DNA of 25,602 nt from Planctomycetota bacterium (GTDB lineage Bacteria; Planctomycetota; MHYJ01; JACPRB01). Positions within the stretch are counted from its first letter, which is position 1. Each line of letters opens with the position of its first letter. Location: contig JACQFK010000117.1 of assembly GCA_016200125.1 (NCBI GenBank), positions 1 to 25,602 of the forward strand, read 5' to 3'. Positions 1 to 7,110 of this stretch are shown here, in pieces. The position numbers and the translations under genes were made by a program. The notes beneath the pieces were generated by a model. It saw nothing but the letters and a program-made list of their open reading frames with translations. It was not told where the DNA came from and made no database searches.

Positions 1-682
1 CGTGCTCGCCCGCCAGGCGCGAGATCCGGTCGACGAACTCGCGCAGCGGCAGGGGCTGCTTCTTGGGCGTCGCCGGCTTCGAGAAGGCCAGCAGGCCCCG
101 CACCGTCCCGTCCAGGCGCTTCACCTGGCCCAGGATCTCCTTCATCAGCCCCTTGCGCGGGTCGTCCGCCTTCAGCTCGTCGGCCAGGATCTGCAGCGGG
201 CCGCTGATCGCCGTGAGCGGATTCTTCACCTCGTGCGCCACCGTCGCCGCCATCTCGCCCAGCGCCGCCAGGCTCTGCGTGCGGATCAGCTCCGCCTGCC
301 TCCGCTTGAAGGCCGTCAGGTCCACCACCGCCGCCCGCCCGACGTCGCCCTCCTCCGTCCGGATCGGGTTCAGGCCGATCTCCACCGGCACCTCCGTGCC
401 GTCCTTGCGCAGCGCCGTGAGCTCTCGGTCGGCGCCCATCGGACGCGGACGCGGCGCCGCGTGGAACTCGGAGCGGTGGCCGGGATGCCGGCCGCGCGAG
501 CGCTCGGGGACCAGCTTCTCGATGGACTGGCCCAGCAGCTCCTCGCGGCCGTAGCCGAAGAGCTTCTCGGTCTGCGCGTTCGCCAGCACGATCCGCCCCG
601 TCGGGTCCACCATGATCATGGCGTTGGGCGCGGATTCGACCGCCAGGCGAAAGAGCTGGTCTCCGGGTTCCCGCGGGCTCAT
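1..682 (-). CDS. PAS-domain sensor histidine kinase (3' part outside window)
   Basis: Starts at the ATG at 682 and runs off the window edge, giving 227 residues. A PAS domain covers about residues 10-125 (AVESAPNAMIMVDPTGRIVL, then the LFGYGREELLGQSIE helix and a LRKDGTEVPVEIGLNPI strand). A HisKA dimerisation domain follows, with the phospho-acceptor box AHEVKNPLTAISG; His150 is the expected phosphorylated residue. The catalytic ATPase domain must lie beyond the window. No transmembrane segment is seen in the visible part, so it is probably a cytoplasmic NtrB/AtoS-like kinase. Kinases of this layout often pair with sigma-54 activators of the NtrC type, which fits the -24/-12 promoters in this window, but no response regulator is visible here. 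It lies 22 bases downstream of the DUF6544-like gene. The call of kinase is firm; the signal is unknown. Confidence 0.93.
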   Translation of the reverse strand, partial: MSPREPGDQLFRLAVESAPNAMIMVDPTGRIVLANAQTEKLFGYGREELLGQSIEKLVPERSRGRHPGHRSEFHAAPRPRPMGADRELTALRKDGTEVPVEIGLNPIRTEEGDVGRAAVVDLTAFKRRQAELIRTQSLAALGEMAATVAHEVKNPLTAISGPLQILADELKADDPRKGLMKEILGQVKRLDGTVRGLLAFSKPATPKKQPLPLREFVDRISRLAGEH

Positions 683-704
683 CGAGCCGGCCAGTATAGC
701 ACTC

Positions 705-1277
705 TTACCGGAAGCTCGCCTCGTCCACGGTCATCCGGAAGAACTCGCCTTTGTCCCAGCGCGGCGTGCCGATGTGCCAGCCCAGACGGAGCCGCGACGG
801 AATCAGGACCCCGCCGAAGCGGCGCTCCTCCTCCACCACGCCCCCGAAGGGGAAGTAGCCGAAGGGCGCTCCGCCAGGATTGCCCCAGCGGGGAAGACGG
901 AAGCCGCGGAGACGGCCCTCGCCGTCGAGCTCGAGGTTGATCGTCGCGCGCTCGCCGAAGCCCGAGAGCGTGACCGCGTCGCCCGCCCAGCGGGCCCCGC
1001 GCTCCGGCAGCAGCATCGAGGGGAGCAGCAGCGACTCGGCCAGCCAGCGCCCCGCGGCCGAACGGTCGATGTCGGGCCCCGAGGCCTTCATCAGGGGAAC
1101 GAAACCGCAGAGCTTCCACGAGGCGCGGCCCACGCCGTCGATGAGGGAATCGGACCCTGAGATCAGGCGGCCTACCCGGGCCTGGAAGACGAAGCCCTTG
1201 TCGCGGTGAAGGAACTCCTCCGCGCGAAAGGGCCTCCAGCGCCCGATCCGGATCTCGCCGTGTATGACGAGGCGCAC
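705..1277 (-). CDS. DUF6544/DUF6920-like protein, start uncertain
   Basis: 190 residues from a GTG at 1277. The pattern WRPFRAEEF, then GVGRASWKLCGFVPL, GPDIDRSAAGRWLAE, a central beta-rich part and a C-terminal GWHIGTPRWDKGEFF resembles the uncharacterised DUF6544 (DUF6920) family as I remember it. That family has no established function. The frame is open 62 bases beyond the GTG, to a TGA at 1340-1342, and the upstream codons read GTPGLRYLSHALSPGRLPPE, which also resembles the family N-terminus. No ATG, GTG or TTG lies in that extension, only a CTG. So the true start may be non-standard, or the 5' end is damaged. Shine-Dalgarno evidence at the GTG is weak. It appears to be co-transcribed with the downstream kinase. 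Confidence 0.72.
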   Translation of the reverse strand: MRLVIHGEIRIGRWRPFRAEEFLHRDKGFVFQARVGRLISGSDSLIDGVGRASWKLCGFVPLMKASGPDIDRSAAGRWLAESLLLPSMLLPERGARWAGDAVTLSGFGERATINLELDGEGRLRGFRLPRWGNPGGAPFGYFPFGGVVEEERRFGGVLIPSRLRLGWHIGTPRWDKGEFFRMTVDEASFR

Positions 1278-1418
1278 CGCCTCGGGGGGAAGCCGACCGG
1301 GAGAGAGGGCGTGGGACAGATAACGGAGCCCCGGCGTTCCCGCTTCGAATCACGCGCCTCTGCGCGGAATTCTTTCGAGTCCCCCCGGAAGTTTGCGCAG
1401 GTTCCGCCTCGCGGGCGC

Positions 1419-1433
1419 TGGCACGTCGCTTGC
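1419..1433 (+). promoter_or_regulatory. Sigma-54 (-24/-12) promoter for the lipoprotein gene
   Basis: Exact TGGCAC-GTCGC-TTGC. The GG (1420-1421) and GC (1432-1433) are separated by ten bases, the canonical sigma-54 spacing. Predicted transcription start is near 1445, just before the GGAGG at 1446-1450 that precedes the GTG start at 1457. The resulting leader of about 12 bases is short. Confidence 0.72.
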
Positions 1434-1456
1434 TCCCTCTGCATCGGAGGTGACGC

Positions 1457-1900
1457 GTGAGGAAGACCGCCTTCGCCGTCCTGGTTCTCTTCCTCGGCGG
1501 ATGCATGTCCGCGGAGCTGGTTCCGGTCGGGCCGGAACCCCTGCGGGTGAAGGAGATCCAGACGCTGTCCCGGGTCGGCATTCCCAGCGACGTCATTCTC
1601 GAACTTCTCTGCGAGCGCGGGGTCGCCGAACGGACCAGCCCCGAACGCGCCGCCGCGCTGAGACGGGCCGGCGTCGACGAGAGCGTGGTCCGCGAACTGC
1701 TCGCCTCGGCGCCGAAAGCGCCGGCACCCGAGCCCGTCCTCGTCGTCCGCGACCTCTACGTTCCGCTCTGGCCGGCCTACTCCCGCGGGCACTGGCACCT
1801 GGGCCTGCGCGTCGCCTGCAGCTACCGGAGCTTCCGGGAGGCGACTCCGGTCGAGGAGCCGGACATCGTGGAGCCACTTCCGGACCTGATCGACCCCTGA
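1457..1900 (+). CDS. Small predicted lipoprotein of unknown function
   Basis: 147 residues with a GTG start; GGAGG sits six bases upstream and decides it. The N-terminus MRKTAFAVLVLFLGGC is a lipoprotein signal peptide with lipobox LGGC and lipidated Cys16. Residues about 30-85 form two related helical units: VKEIQTLSRVGIPSDVILEL, then a segment ending AALRRAGVDESVVRELLAS. Both follow an 'I..L...G(I/V)....V...L' spacing. After a Pro/Ala-rich linker, the C-terminal part is rich in Tyr and Trp (YVPLWPAYSRGHWHLGLRVA). I do not recognise the family. It is transcribed away from the kinase pair and lies 22 bases before the P-type ATPase gene, so the two may be read together. Confidence 0.82.
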   Translation: MRKTAFAVLVLFLGGCMSAELVPVGPEPLRVKEIQTLSRVGIPSDVILELLCERGVAERTSPERAAALRRAGVDESVVRELLASAPKAPAPEPVLVVRDLYVPLWPAYSRGHWHLGLRVACSYRSFREATPVEEPDIVEPLPDLIDP

Positions 1901-1922
1901 GGCGGGTATGCTCTAGCCCTAG

Positions 1923-4454
1923 ATGACTCCCCATCCGGGACTGACCGAAGGCGACGCCCAGGAGCGGCTGCGCCGCGAAGGCCCGAACGAGCTGCCCCGC
2001 TCGAAGCAGCGCCAGGCTCTCAAGCTCGCGGTCGACGTGCTCAAGGAACCCATGATCCTCCTGCTCGTCGCCTCGGGCGTGATCTACCTGATCCTGGGGG
2101 ACCGCGAGGAGGCCTTCCTGCTCCTCGGCTCGATCGGCCTCATGATCGGCATCGAGTTCTATCAGGAGCGCAAGACCGAGCGCGCCCTCGAGGCCCTGCG
2201 CGACCTCTCGAGCCCCAGGGCGCGCGTGATCCGCGACGGCCAGCCGCGCCGCATCCCGGGACGCGAGGTCGTGCGCGAAGACATTGTCCTGCTCTCCGAG
2301 GGCGACCGGATCCCCGCGGACGCGCTGGTGCTCGCCTCCACGAACCTTACGGTCGACGAATCCCTGCTGACCGGCGAATCCGTCCCCGTGAGGAAGGTCG
2401 CCTGGTCGGGCGGACCGGAGTCGGGTCCGCCGGGGGGCGATGCGACGCCGCACGTCTTCTCCGGCACGCTCGTCGTGCGCGGGAGCGGGACGACGCGGGT
2501 GACGGCGACGGGGCTGCAGTCCCAGCTGGGCCGGATCGGGAAGGCGATGGAAGCCGAAGTCCCGTCGAAGTCGAAGCTGCAGCTGGAAACCGCGCAGCTG
2601 GTGCGCTATTCCGCCGCGGCGGGGCTGCTGCTCTGCGCGGCGGTGACCGTCCTCTACGGCCTCACGCGCGGCTCCTGGCTGCAGGCGACGCTGGCCGGGC
2701 TCGCGCTCGCGATCTCGCTGATGCCCGAGGAGTTCCCCGTCATTCTCACCGTCTTCATGGCGCTCGGAGCCTGGCGGATCGCGCGGAGCCGCGTGCTGAC
2801 CCGCCGCGGAGCGGCGATCGAGTCGCTCGGATCGGCGACCGTGCTCTGCGTGGACAAGACGGGGACCCTCACGCAGAACCGCATGGAAGTCCGGACGCTG
2901 ATCGCCGACGGCGCGACCGTCGACGTGGATTCCAACGGCGAGCTCCCCGAGGCGGTCCACGCAGTGGTCGAATACGCGATCCTCGCCAGCCAGCGGGACC
3001 CCTTCGACCCGATGGACCGGGCGCTGAAGGAGCTGGGGGAGCGGAAGCTCCAAGGCACCGAGCATCTGCACCGCGACTGGACCCTCGTCCGCGAGTATCC
3101 CCTCGCGCCCGAGCTCCTGGCGCTGTCGCGGGTCTGGAAATCCCCCGCGGGGAACGACTACGTGATCGCGGCCAAGGGGGCGCCGGAGGCGATCGTCGAC
3201 CTCTGCCACCTCGACGCGGCGCGCGCGGAGCGGATCGCCGCCGACGTCTCGGCCGCGGCCGCGCGAGGCCTGCGGGTGCTGGGCGTCGCGCGGGCGCGCT
3301 TCAGCCCCCCGCAGCTGCCGCCGCAGCAGCACGACTTCGACTTCGAGTTCTCGGGGCTGGCCGGCTTCGAGGATCCGGTCCGCCCCACGGTGCCCGACGC
3401 GCTGCGAGAATGCGCGGCGGCCGGCATCCGCACGGTGATGATCACGGGCGACTACCCGGGGACCGCGCTGAGCGTCGCCGGCAAGATCGGCCTGGCCCAC
3501 GACGGGGAGGTCCTGACGGGAGCGGAGCTCGACCGGCTGACGGAGGAGGAGCTCCGCGGCAAAGTCCGCCGGGTGAACCTCTTCGCGCGGGTCGTGCCCG
3601 AGCAGAAGCTGCGGCTGGTGAACGCCCTGAAGGCGGGCGGCGAGGTCGTGGCGATGACGGGCGACGGCGTGAACGACGCGCCGGCGCTGAAGGCGGCGCA
3701 CATCGGGATCGCGATGGGCTCGCGCGGCACGGACGTGGCGCGGGAGTCGGCGGCGCTCGTGCTCCTGGACGACGACTTCGCGTCGATCGTCCACGCGATC
3801 CGCCTGGGGCGCCGCATCTTCGACAACCTGCGCAAGGCGATGGCCTTCGTCATCGCGGTGCACGTGCCGATCGCGGGGACGGCGCTGATCCCGGTGATCC
3901 TGGGCTGGCCGCTGGTGCTGCTGCCCGCCCACATCGTGTTCCTCGAGTTCATCATCGACCCGATCTGCTCGATCGCCTTCGAGGCCGAGCGGGAGGAGCG
4001 CGACCTCATGAGCCGGCCGCCGCGTCCTCCGGAGGAGCGCCTCTTCTCCTGGAGGACCTGGATGATCAGCCTGCTGCAGGGGCTGGGCGTGCTGGCGGTC
4101 GTGATCGCCGCGCTCGTGATCGGCCGCGCACGGGGCCTCGGCGAGGACGCGTCGCGGGCGCTGGCCTTCACGACGCTCGTCGTGGGCAACCTCTCGCTGG
4201 TGCTGTCCAACCGCTCGTGGTCGCGGGGCCTGCTCGCCACGCTCCGCGAGCCCAACCGGGTGATGGCGATCCTGTTCGCCGTGGCGCTGGGGGTGCTGGC
4301 CCTGACCCTGACCGTGCCCTACGTGTCGCACCTGTTCCGCTTCGGGGCGCTGAGCGGGGTGGATCTCGCCCTGGCGGCGGCCGGAGGCGCGCTCTGCCTC
4401 GGCTGGTGCGAACTGCTGAAAGCCCTGCGGTCGGCGGGGTCCAGGGGTGGCTAA
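1923..4454 (+). CDS. Cation-transporting P-type ATPase (P2-like, atypical M4/M6)
   Basis: 843 residues. All P-type ATPase landmarks are present: actuator loop TGES at 150-153, phosphorylation motif DKTGTLT with Asp311, nucleotide-binding KGAPE, and hinge GDGVNDAPALK near 580-590. The helix M4 motif is MPEEFPVILT instead of the PEGLP of calcium pumps, and M6 reads EFIIDPICSIAFEAE instead of NLVTDGLPA. That places it in a distinct, poorly characterised branch of the P2 superfamily, so the transported ion should not be assumed to be calcium. No N-terminal heavy-metal-binding domain and no CPC motif are present, which argues against a P1B copper pump. It ends tail-to-tail with the second ATPase: its TAA at 4452-4454 overlaps the opposing TAG at 4451-4453. 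Confidence 0.93.
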   Translation: MTPHPGLTEGDAQERLRREGPNELPRSKQRQALKLAVDVLKEPMILLLVASGVIYLILGDREEAFLLLGSIGLMIGIEFYQERKTERALEALRDLSSPRARVIRDGQPRRIPGREVVREDIVLLSEGDRIPADALVLASTNLTVDESLLTGESVPVRKVAWSGGPESGPPGGDATPHVFSGTLVVRGSGTTRVTATGLQSQLGRIGKAMEAEVPSKSKLQLETAQLVRYSAAAGLLLCAAVTVLYGLTRGSWLQATLAGLALAISLMPEEFPVILTVFMALGAWRIARSRVLTRRGAAIESLGSATVLCVDKTGTLTQNRMEVRTLIADGATVDVDSNGELPEAVHAVVEYAILASQRDPFDPMDRALKELGERKLQGTEHLHRDWTLVREYPLAPELLALSRVWKSPAGNDYVIAAKGAPEAIVDLCHLDAARAERIAADVSAAAARGLRVLGVARARFSPPQLPPQQHDFDFEFSGLAGFEDPVRPTVPDALRECAAAGIRTVMITGDYPGTALSVAGKIGLAHDGEVLTGAELDRLTEEELRGKVRRVNLFARVVPEQKLRLVNALKAGGEVVAMTGDGVNDAPALKAAHIGIAMGSRGTDVARESAALVLLDDDFASIVHAIRLGRRIFDNLRKAMAFVIAVHVPIAGTALIPVILGWPLVLLPAHIVFLEFIIDPICSIAFEAEREERDLMSRPPRPPEERLFSWRTWMISLLQGLGVLAVVIAALVIGRARGLGEDASRALAFTTLVVGNLSLVLSNRSWSRGLLATLREPNRVMAILFAVALGVLALTLTVPYVSHLFRFGALSGVDLALAAAGGALCLGWCELLKALRSAGSRGG

Positions 4455-7099
4455 GCGAGGCCCCCGGCGCCCGCGGGCCGCTTCCTTCGAACGAGCTTCC
4501 ACACCTCGATCAGGGTCACCGGAATCAGCGCGAGCCCGAAGAAGGAGATGCATTCCATCCAGCCGAGCGGCCGCGTCTTGAACACCCCGTTGAAGACGGA
4601 GCTGTGGTGGAGGATCATCTGAAACGCCACCGGGATCAGGGCCGCGAACAGCTGGAACAGGTTGGAACGGACCCCCATTTCCAGATAGGTCCGCTCACTG
4701 CTCCGGCTCGCGAAGGAGCGGAAGAGCTCGGCGAATACGAGGAACGAGAACGCGTTCGTGCGGGCGGTGACTTCGTCGTCGTGGCGCAGGCTGAACCCGT
4801 AAACGCCGAGCGTCATGAGGCCGGTCAGGAGGCCGACCCAGCCGATCCCCCAGTAAAACCGAGGGTCGAAGCCCGAAGGCGAGGGACGCGTCATCCCGCG
4901 CAGCCCCCCGTCGGGAACGGGTTCGGAGGCCAGGGCGAGCGCCGGGAGGCCGTCCGTGACCAGGTTGATCCAGAGGAGGTGCACGGGAGCCAGCGGCGCC
5001 GGCCAGCCCGCGACGGCGGCCCCCAACATCACCAGGATTTCCGCGAAGTTCCCGGACATGAGGTAGCCGATCGTCCGGCGGATGTTCCCGTGGACGGTGC
5101 GGCCTTCCTCGATCGCCGAGACGATGGTCGCAAAGTTGTCGTCGGTCAGGATCATGGCCGAGGCCTGCCGGGCGACCTCGGTTCCGCTCTTTCCCATGGA
5201 GATGCCGATCGACGCCTCCTTGAGCGCCGGTGCGTCGTTCACGCCGTCGCCGGTCATGGCGACCACGGATCCGCGGCTCTTCCAGGCGCGCACGATGTCG
5301 AGCTTGTTCCGGGGGGAGACGCGGGCAAAGACGGCGACCCGCTCCACGCGATCCTTGAGCTCCGCTTCCGAGAGACGATCGAGCTCCGGCCCCGACAGAA
5401 CTGCGTCCCATTTCCCAGGCTCGATGATGCCGAGCTCCGTCGCAATCGTCCGGGCCGTCAGGGGGTGGTCGCCGGTGACCATCACGACCCGGATTCCGCC
5501 CCTCTTGCACTCCTGGATCGCGGCGGCGCTCTCCGGCCGCGGCGGGTCGGCCAGGGCGACCAGGCCCAGGAACGCAAGGTTGTTCTCGGCCTCTTCCGCG
5601 TCCAGTTCCGCGGCCAGGTCCGGGAGCCGTCGCTCCGCGACCGCCAGGATCCTCCGGCCCTGCGCGGAGAGGGCGGCGAGGGCGGCATTCGCCTCCCGTC
5701 GCGCCGCGTCGTCGAGCCGGCAGCGTGGGAGGACCGATTCCGGCGCCCCTTTCACGCAGATCCTGACCGCTCCGTCGCTTTGCACAGCCACGCTCATGCG
5801 CTTGCGGACGCTGTCGAAGGGCCACTCGCGAAGCCGGGGCGCGGAGCCCTGGAGTGCGGCCGGATCCGCTCCGTGCTCGCGCGCCAGGAGCAGCAGCGCG
5901 ATCTCGGTCGGGTCTCCGTTCCCAGTTCCGTCCGCTCCGACGGACGCGTTCGTGCAGAGGACCGCGGCGCCTACGAGCTTTCCGACGTCTTCGCCAACGG
6001 GCCGGACCTCCGCCTCGACCGTGCGTCCCCCCGCGAAGAGCTCCCGGACCCGCATATGCCCGGTCGTGAGCGTTCCGGTCTTGTCCGTGCAGATGACGTC
6101 CGTTGATCCCAAGGTCTCGACCGCGGGGAGGTGCCGGACGATGGAGTTCCGGCGGACCATGCGGCGGATGGCGAGTGCGAGGGCCAGCGTGACAACGGTC
6201 GGCAGTCCCTCGGGCACGGCCGCCACGGCGAGACTCACGCCGCTGAGGACCACGTCCAGCCACTTCTCTCCGTGGACGAGTCCGAAGACCCCGATCGCCG
6301 CGGCCACACCGGCGCAGAGCACGAGAAGACGGTTGCTCAAGCCCTGCATGCGGCTCTGAAGGGGCGTCGGCCCCGATTCCGTGGTCTCCAGGAGGCGCGC
6401 GATGCGGCCCACTTCCGAGTTCATCCCGGTGGCGGTGACCAACGCCCGTCCGCTGCCGGTCGCGATGGTCGTTCCCCCCCAGAGCATGCCGCTGCGATCG
6501 CCGAGGGGCGCGTCTGCGGGGACCGGGGCCGCGTTCTTCTCGACCGGCAGCGACTCGCCGGTAAGGAGGGCTTCCCCGGCGGAGAGTTGGCTGGCGACCA
6601 GGAGCCGGGCGTCGGCCGGCACGAAGTCCCCCGACTCCAGGACGAGGAGGTCGCCGGGGCAAACCTCCTCGGAGGGGACTTCGATGACGGCGGAGTCCCG
6701 AAAGACCCGGGCGCGCGGCGCGGACATCTTCTTGAGCGCCGCGACCGCCTTCTCGGCCCCGGCTTCCTGGAAGTAGCCGATCAGGGCGTTGATCGCGAGG
6801 ATGGCGGCGATCGCCGCCGCATCGCCCCAGGCGCCCATGAGGCCCGAAATCACCGTCGCGGCGAGCAGCGTGATCACGACCGGGCTCTTGAATTGCCGGA
6901 GGAAGAGGACGAGGGGCGAGGTCGGGGCCTCCTCCGCCAGGACATTGCGGCCGAAGCGGAGCTGGCGCTCCGCCACCTCGGCCGATGCCAGTCCGGTCGA
7001 GGGGTTGGTCCCCAGGTCGCCGAGGACTTCGTCGACGGGACGAGCCCAGGCGGGGACCGGTCCCGCCTGCGGGGCCGGGCCGGTTTCGATTTTGGCCAT
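4451..7099 (-). CDS. P2A-type (calcium-pump-like) P-type ATPase
   Basis: 882 residues from the ATG at 7099; the frame stays open further upstream, but that part overlaps the end of cusA and lacks homology. The N-terminal cation-ATPase domain begins WARPVDEVLGDLGTNPSTGL. Landmarks in order: TGES, M4 AAVPEGLPTVVTLAL, DKTGTLT with Asp339, KGAPES, TGDGVNDAPALK, M5 LMSGNFAEILVML and M6 LLWINLVTDGLPALAL. The PEGLP glutamate, the M5 Asn/Glu pair and the M6 Asn/Asp pair correspond to the calcium-site residues of SERCA/PMR1-type pumps, so calcium or manganese export is the best guess. The gene starts 11 bases after the cusA stop and is probably the last gene of the cusCBA operon. Confidence 0.94.
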   Translation of the reverse strand: MAKIETGPAPQAGPVPAWARPVDEVLGDLGTNPSTGLASAEVAERQLRFGRNVLAEEAPTSPLVLFLRQFKSPVVITLLAATVISGLMGAWGDAAAIAAILAINALIGYFQEAGAEKAVAALKKMSAPRARVFRDSAVIEVPSEEVCPGDLLVLESGDFVPADARLLVASQLSAGEALLTGESLPVEKNAAPVPADAPLGDRSGMLWGGTTIATGSGRALVTATGMNSEVGRIARLLETTESGPTPLQSRMQGLSNRLLVLCAGVAAAIGVFGLVHGEKWLDVVLSGVSLAVAAVPEGLPTVVTLALALAIRRMVRRNSIVRHLPAVETLGSTDVICTDKTGTLTTGHMRVRELFAGGRTVEAEVRPVGEDVGKLVGAAVLCTNASVGADGTGNGDPTEIALLLLAREHGADPAALQGSAPRLREWPFDSVRKRMSVAVQSDGAVRICVKGAPESVLPRCRLDDAARREANAALAALSAQGRRILAVAERRLPDLAAELDAEEAENNLAFLGLVALADPPRPESAAAIQECKRGGIRVVMVTGDHPLTARTIATELGIIEPGKWDAVLSGPELDRLSEAELKDRVERVAVFARVSPRNKLDIVRAWKSRGSVVAMTGDGVNDAPALKEASIGISMGKSGTEVARQASAMILTDDNFATIVSAIEEGRTVHGNIRRTIGYLMSGNFAEILVMLGAAVAGWPAPLAPVHLLWINLVTDGLPALALASEPVPDGGLRGMTRPSPSGFDPRFYWGIGWVGLLTGLMTLGVYGFSLRHDDEVTARTNAFSFLVFAELFRSFASRSSERTYLEMGVRSNLFQLFAALIPVAFQMILHHSSVFNGVFKTRPLGWMECISFFGLALIPVTLIEVWKLVRRKRPAGAGGLA

Positions 7100-7110
7100 C
7101 CAGCTTGCCC

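Noticed and set aside
3410..6106. Long open frames antisense to, or shifted within, the ATPase and cytochrome genes
   Set aside because: Arg/Gly/Ala/Pro-rich products without domains are typical shadows of high-GC genes on the other strand or frame.
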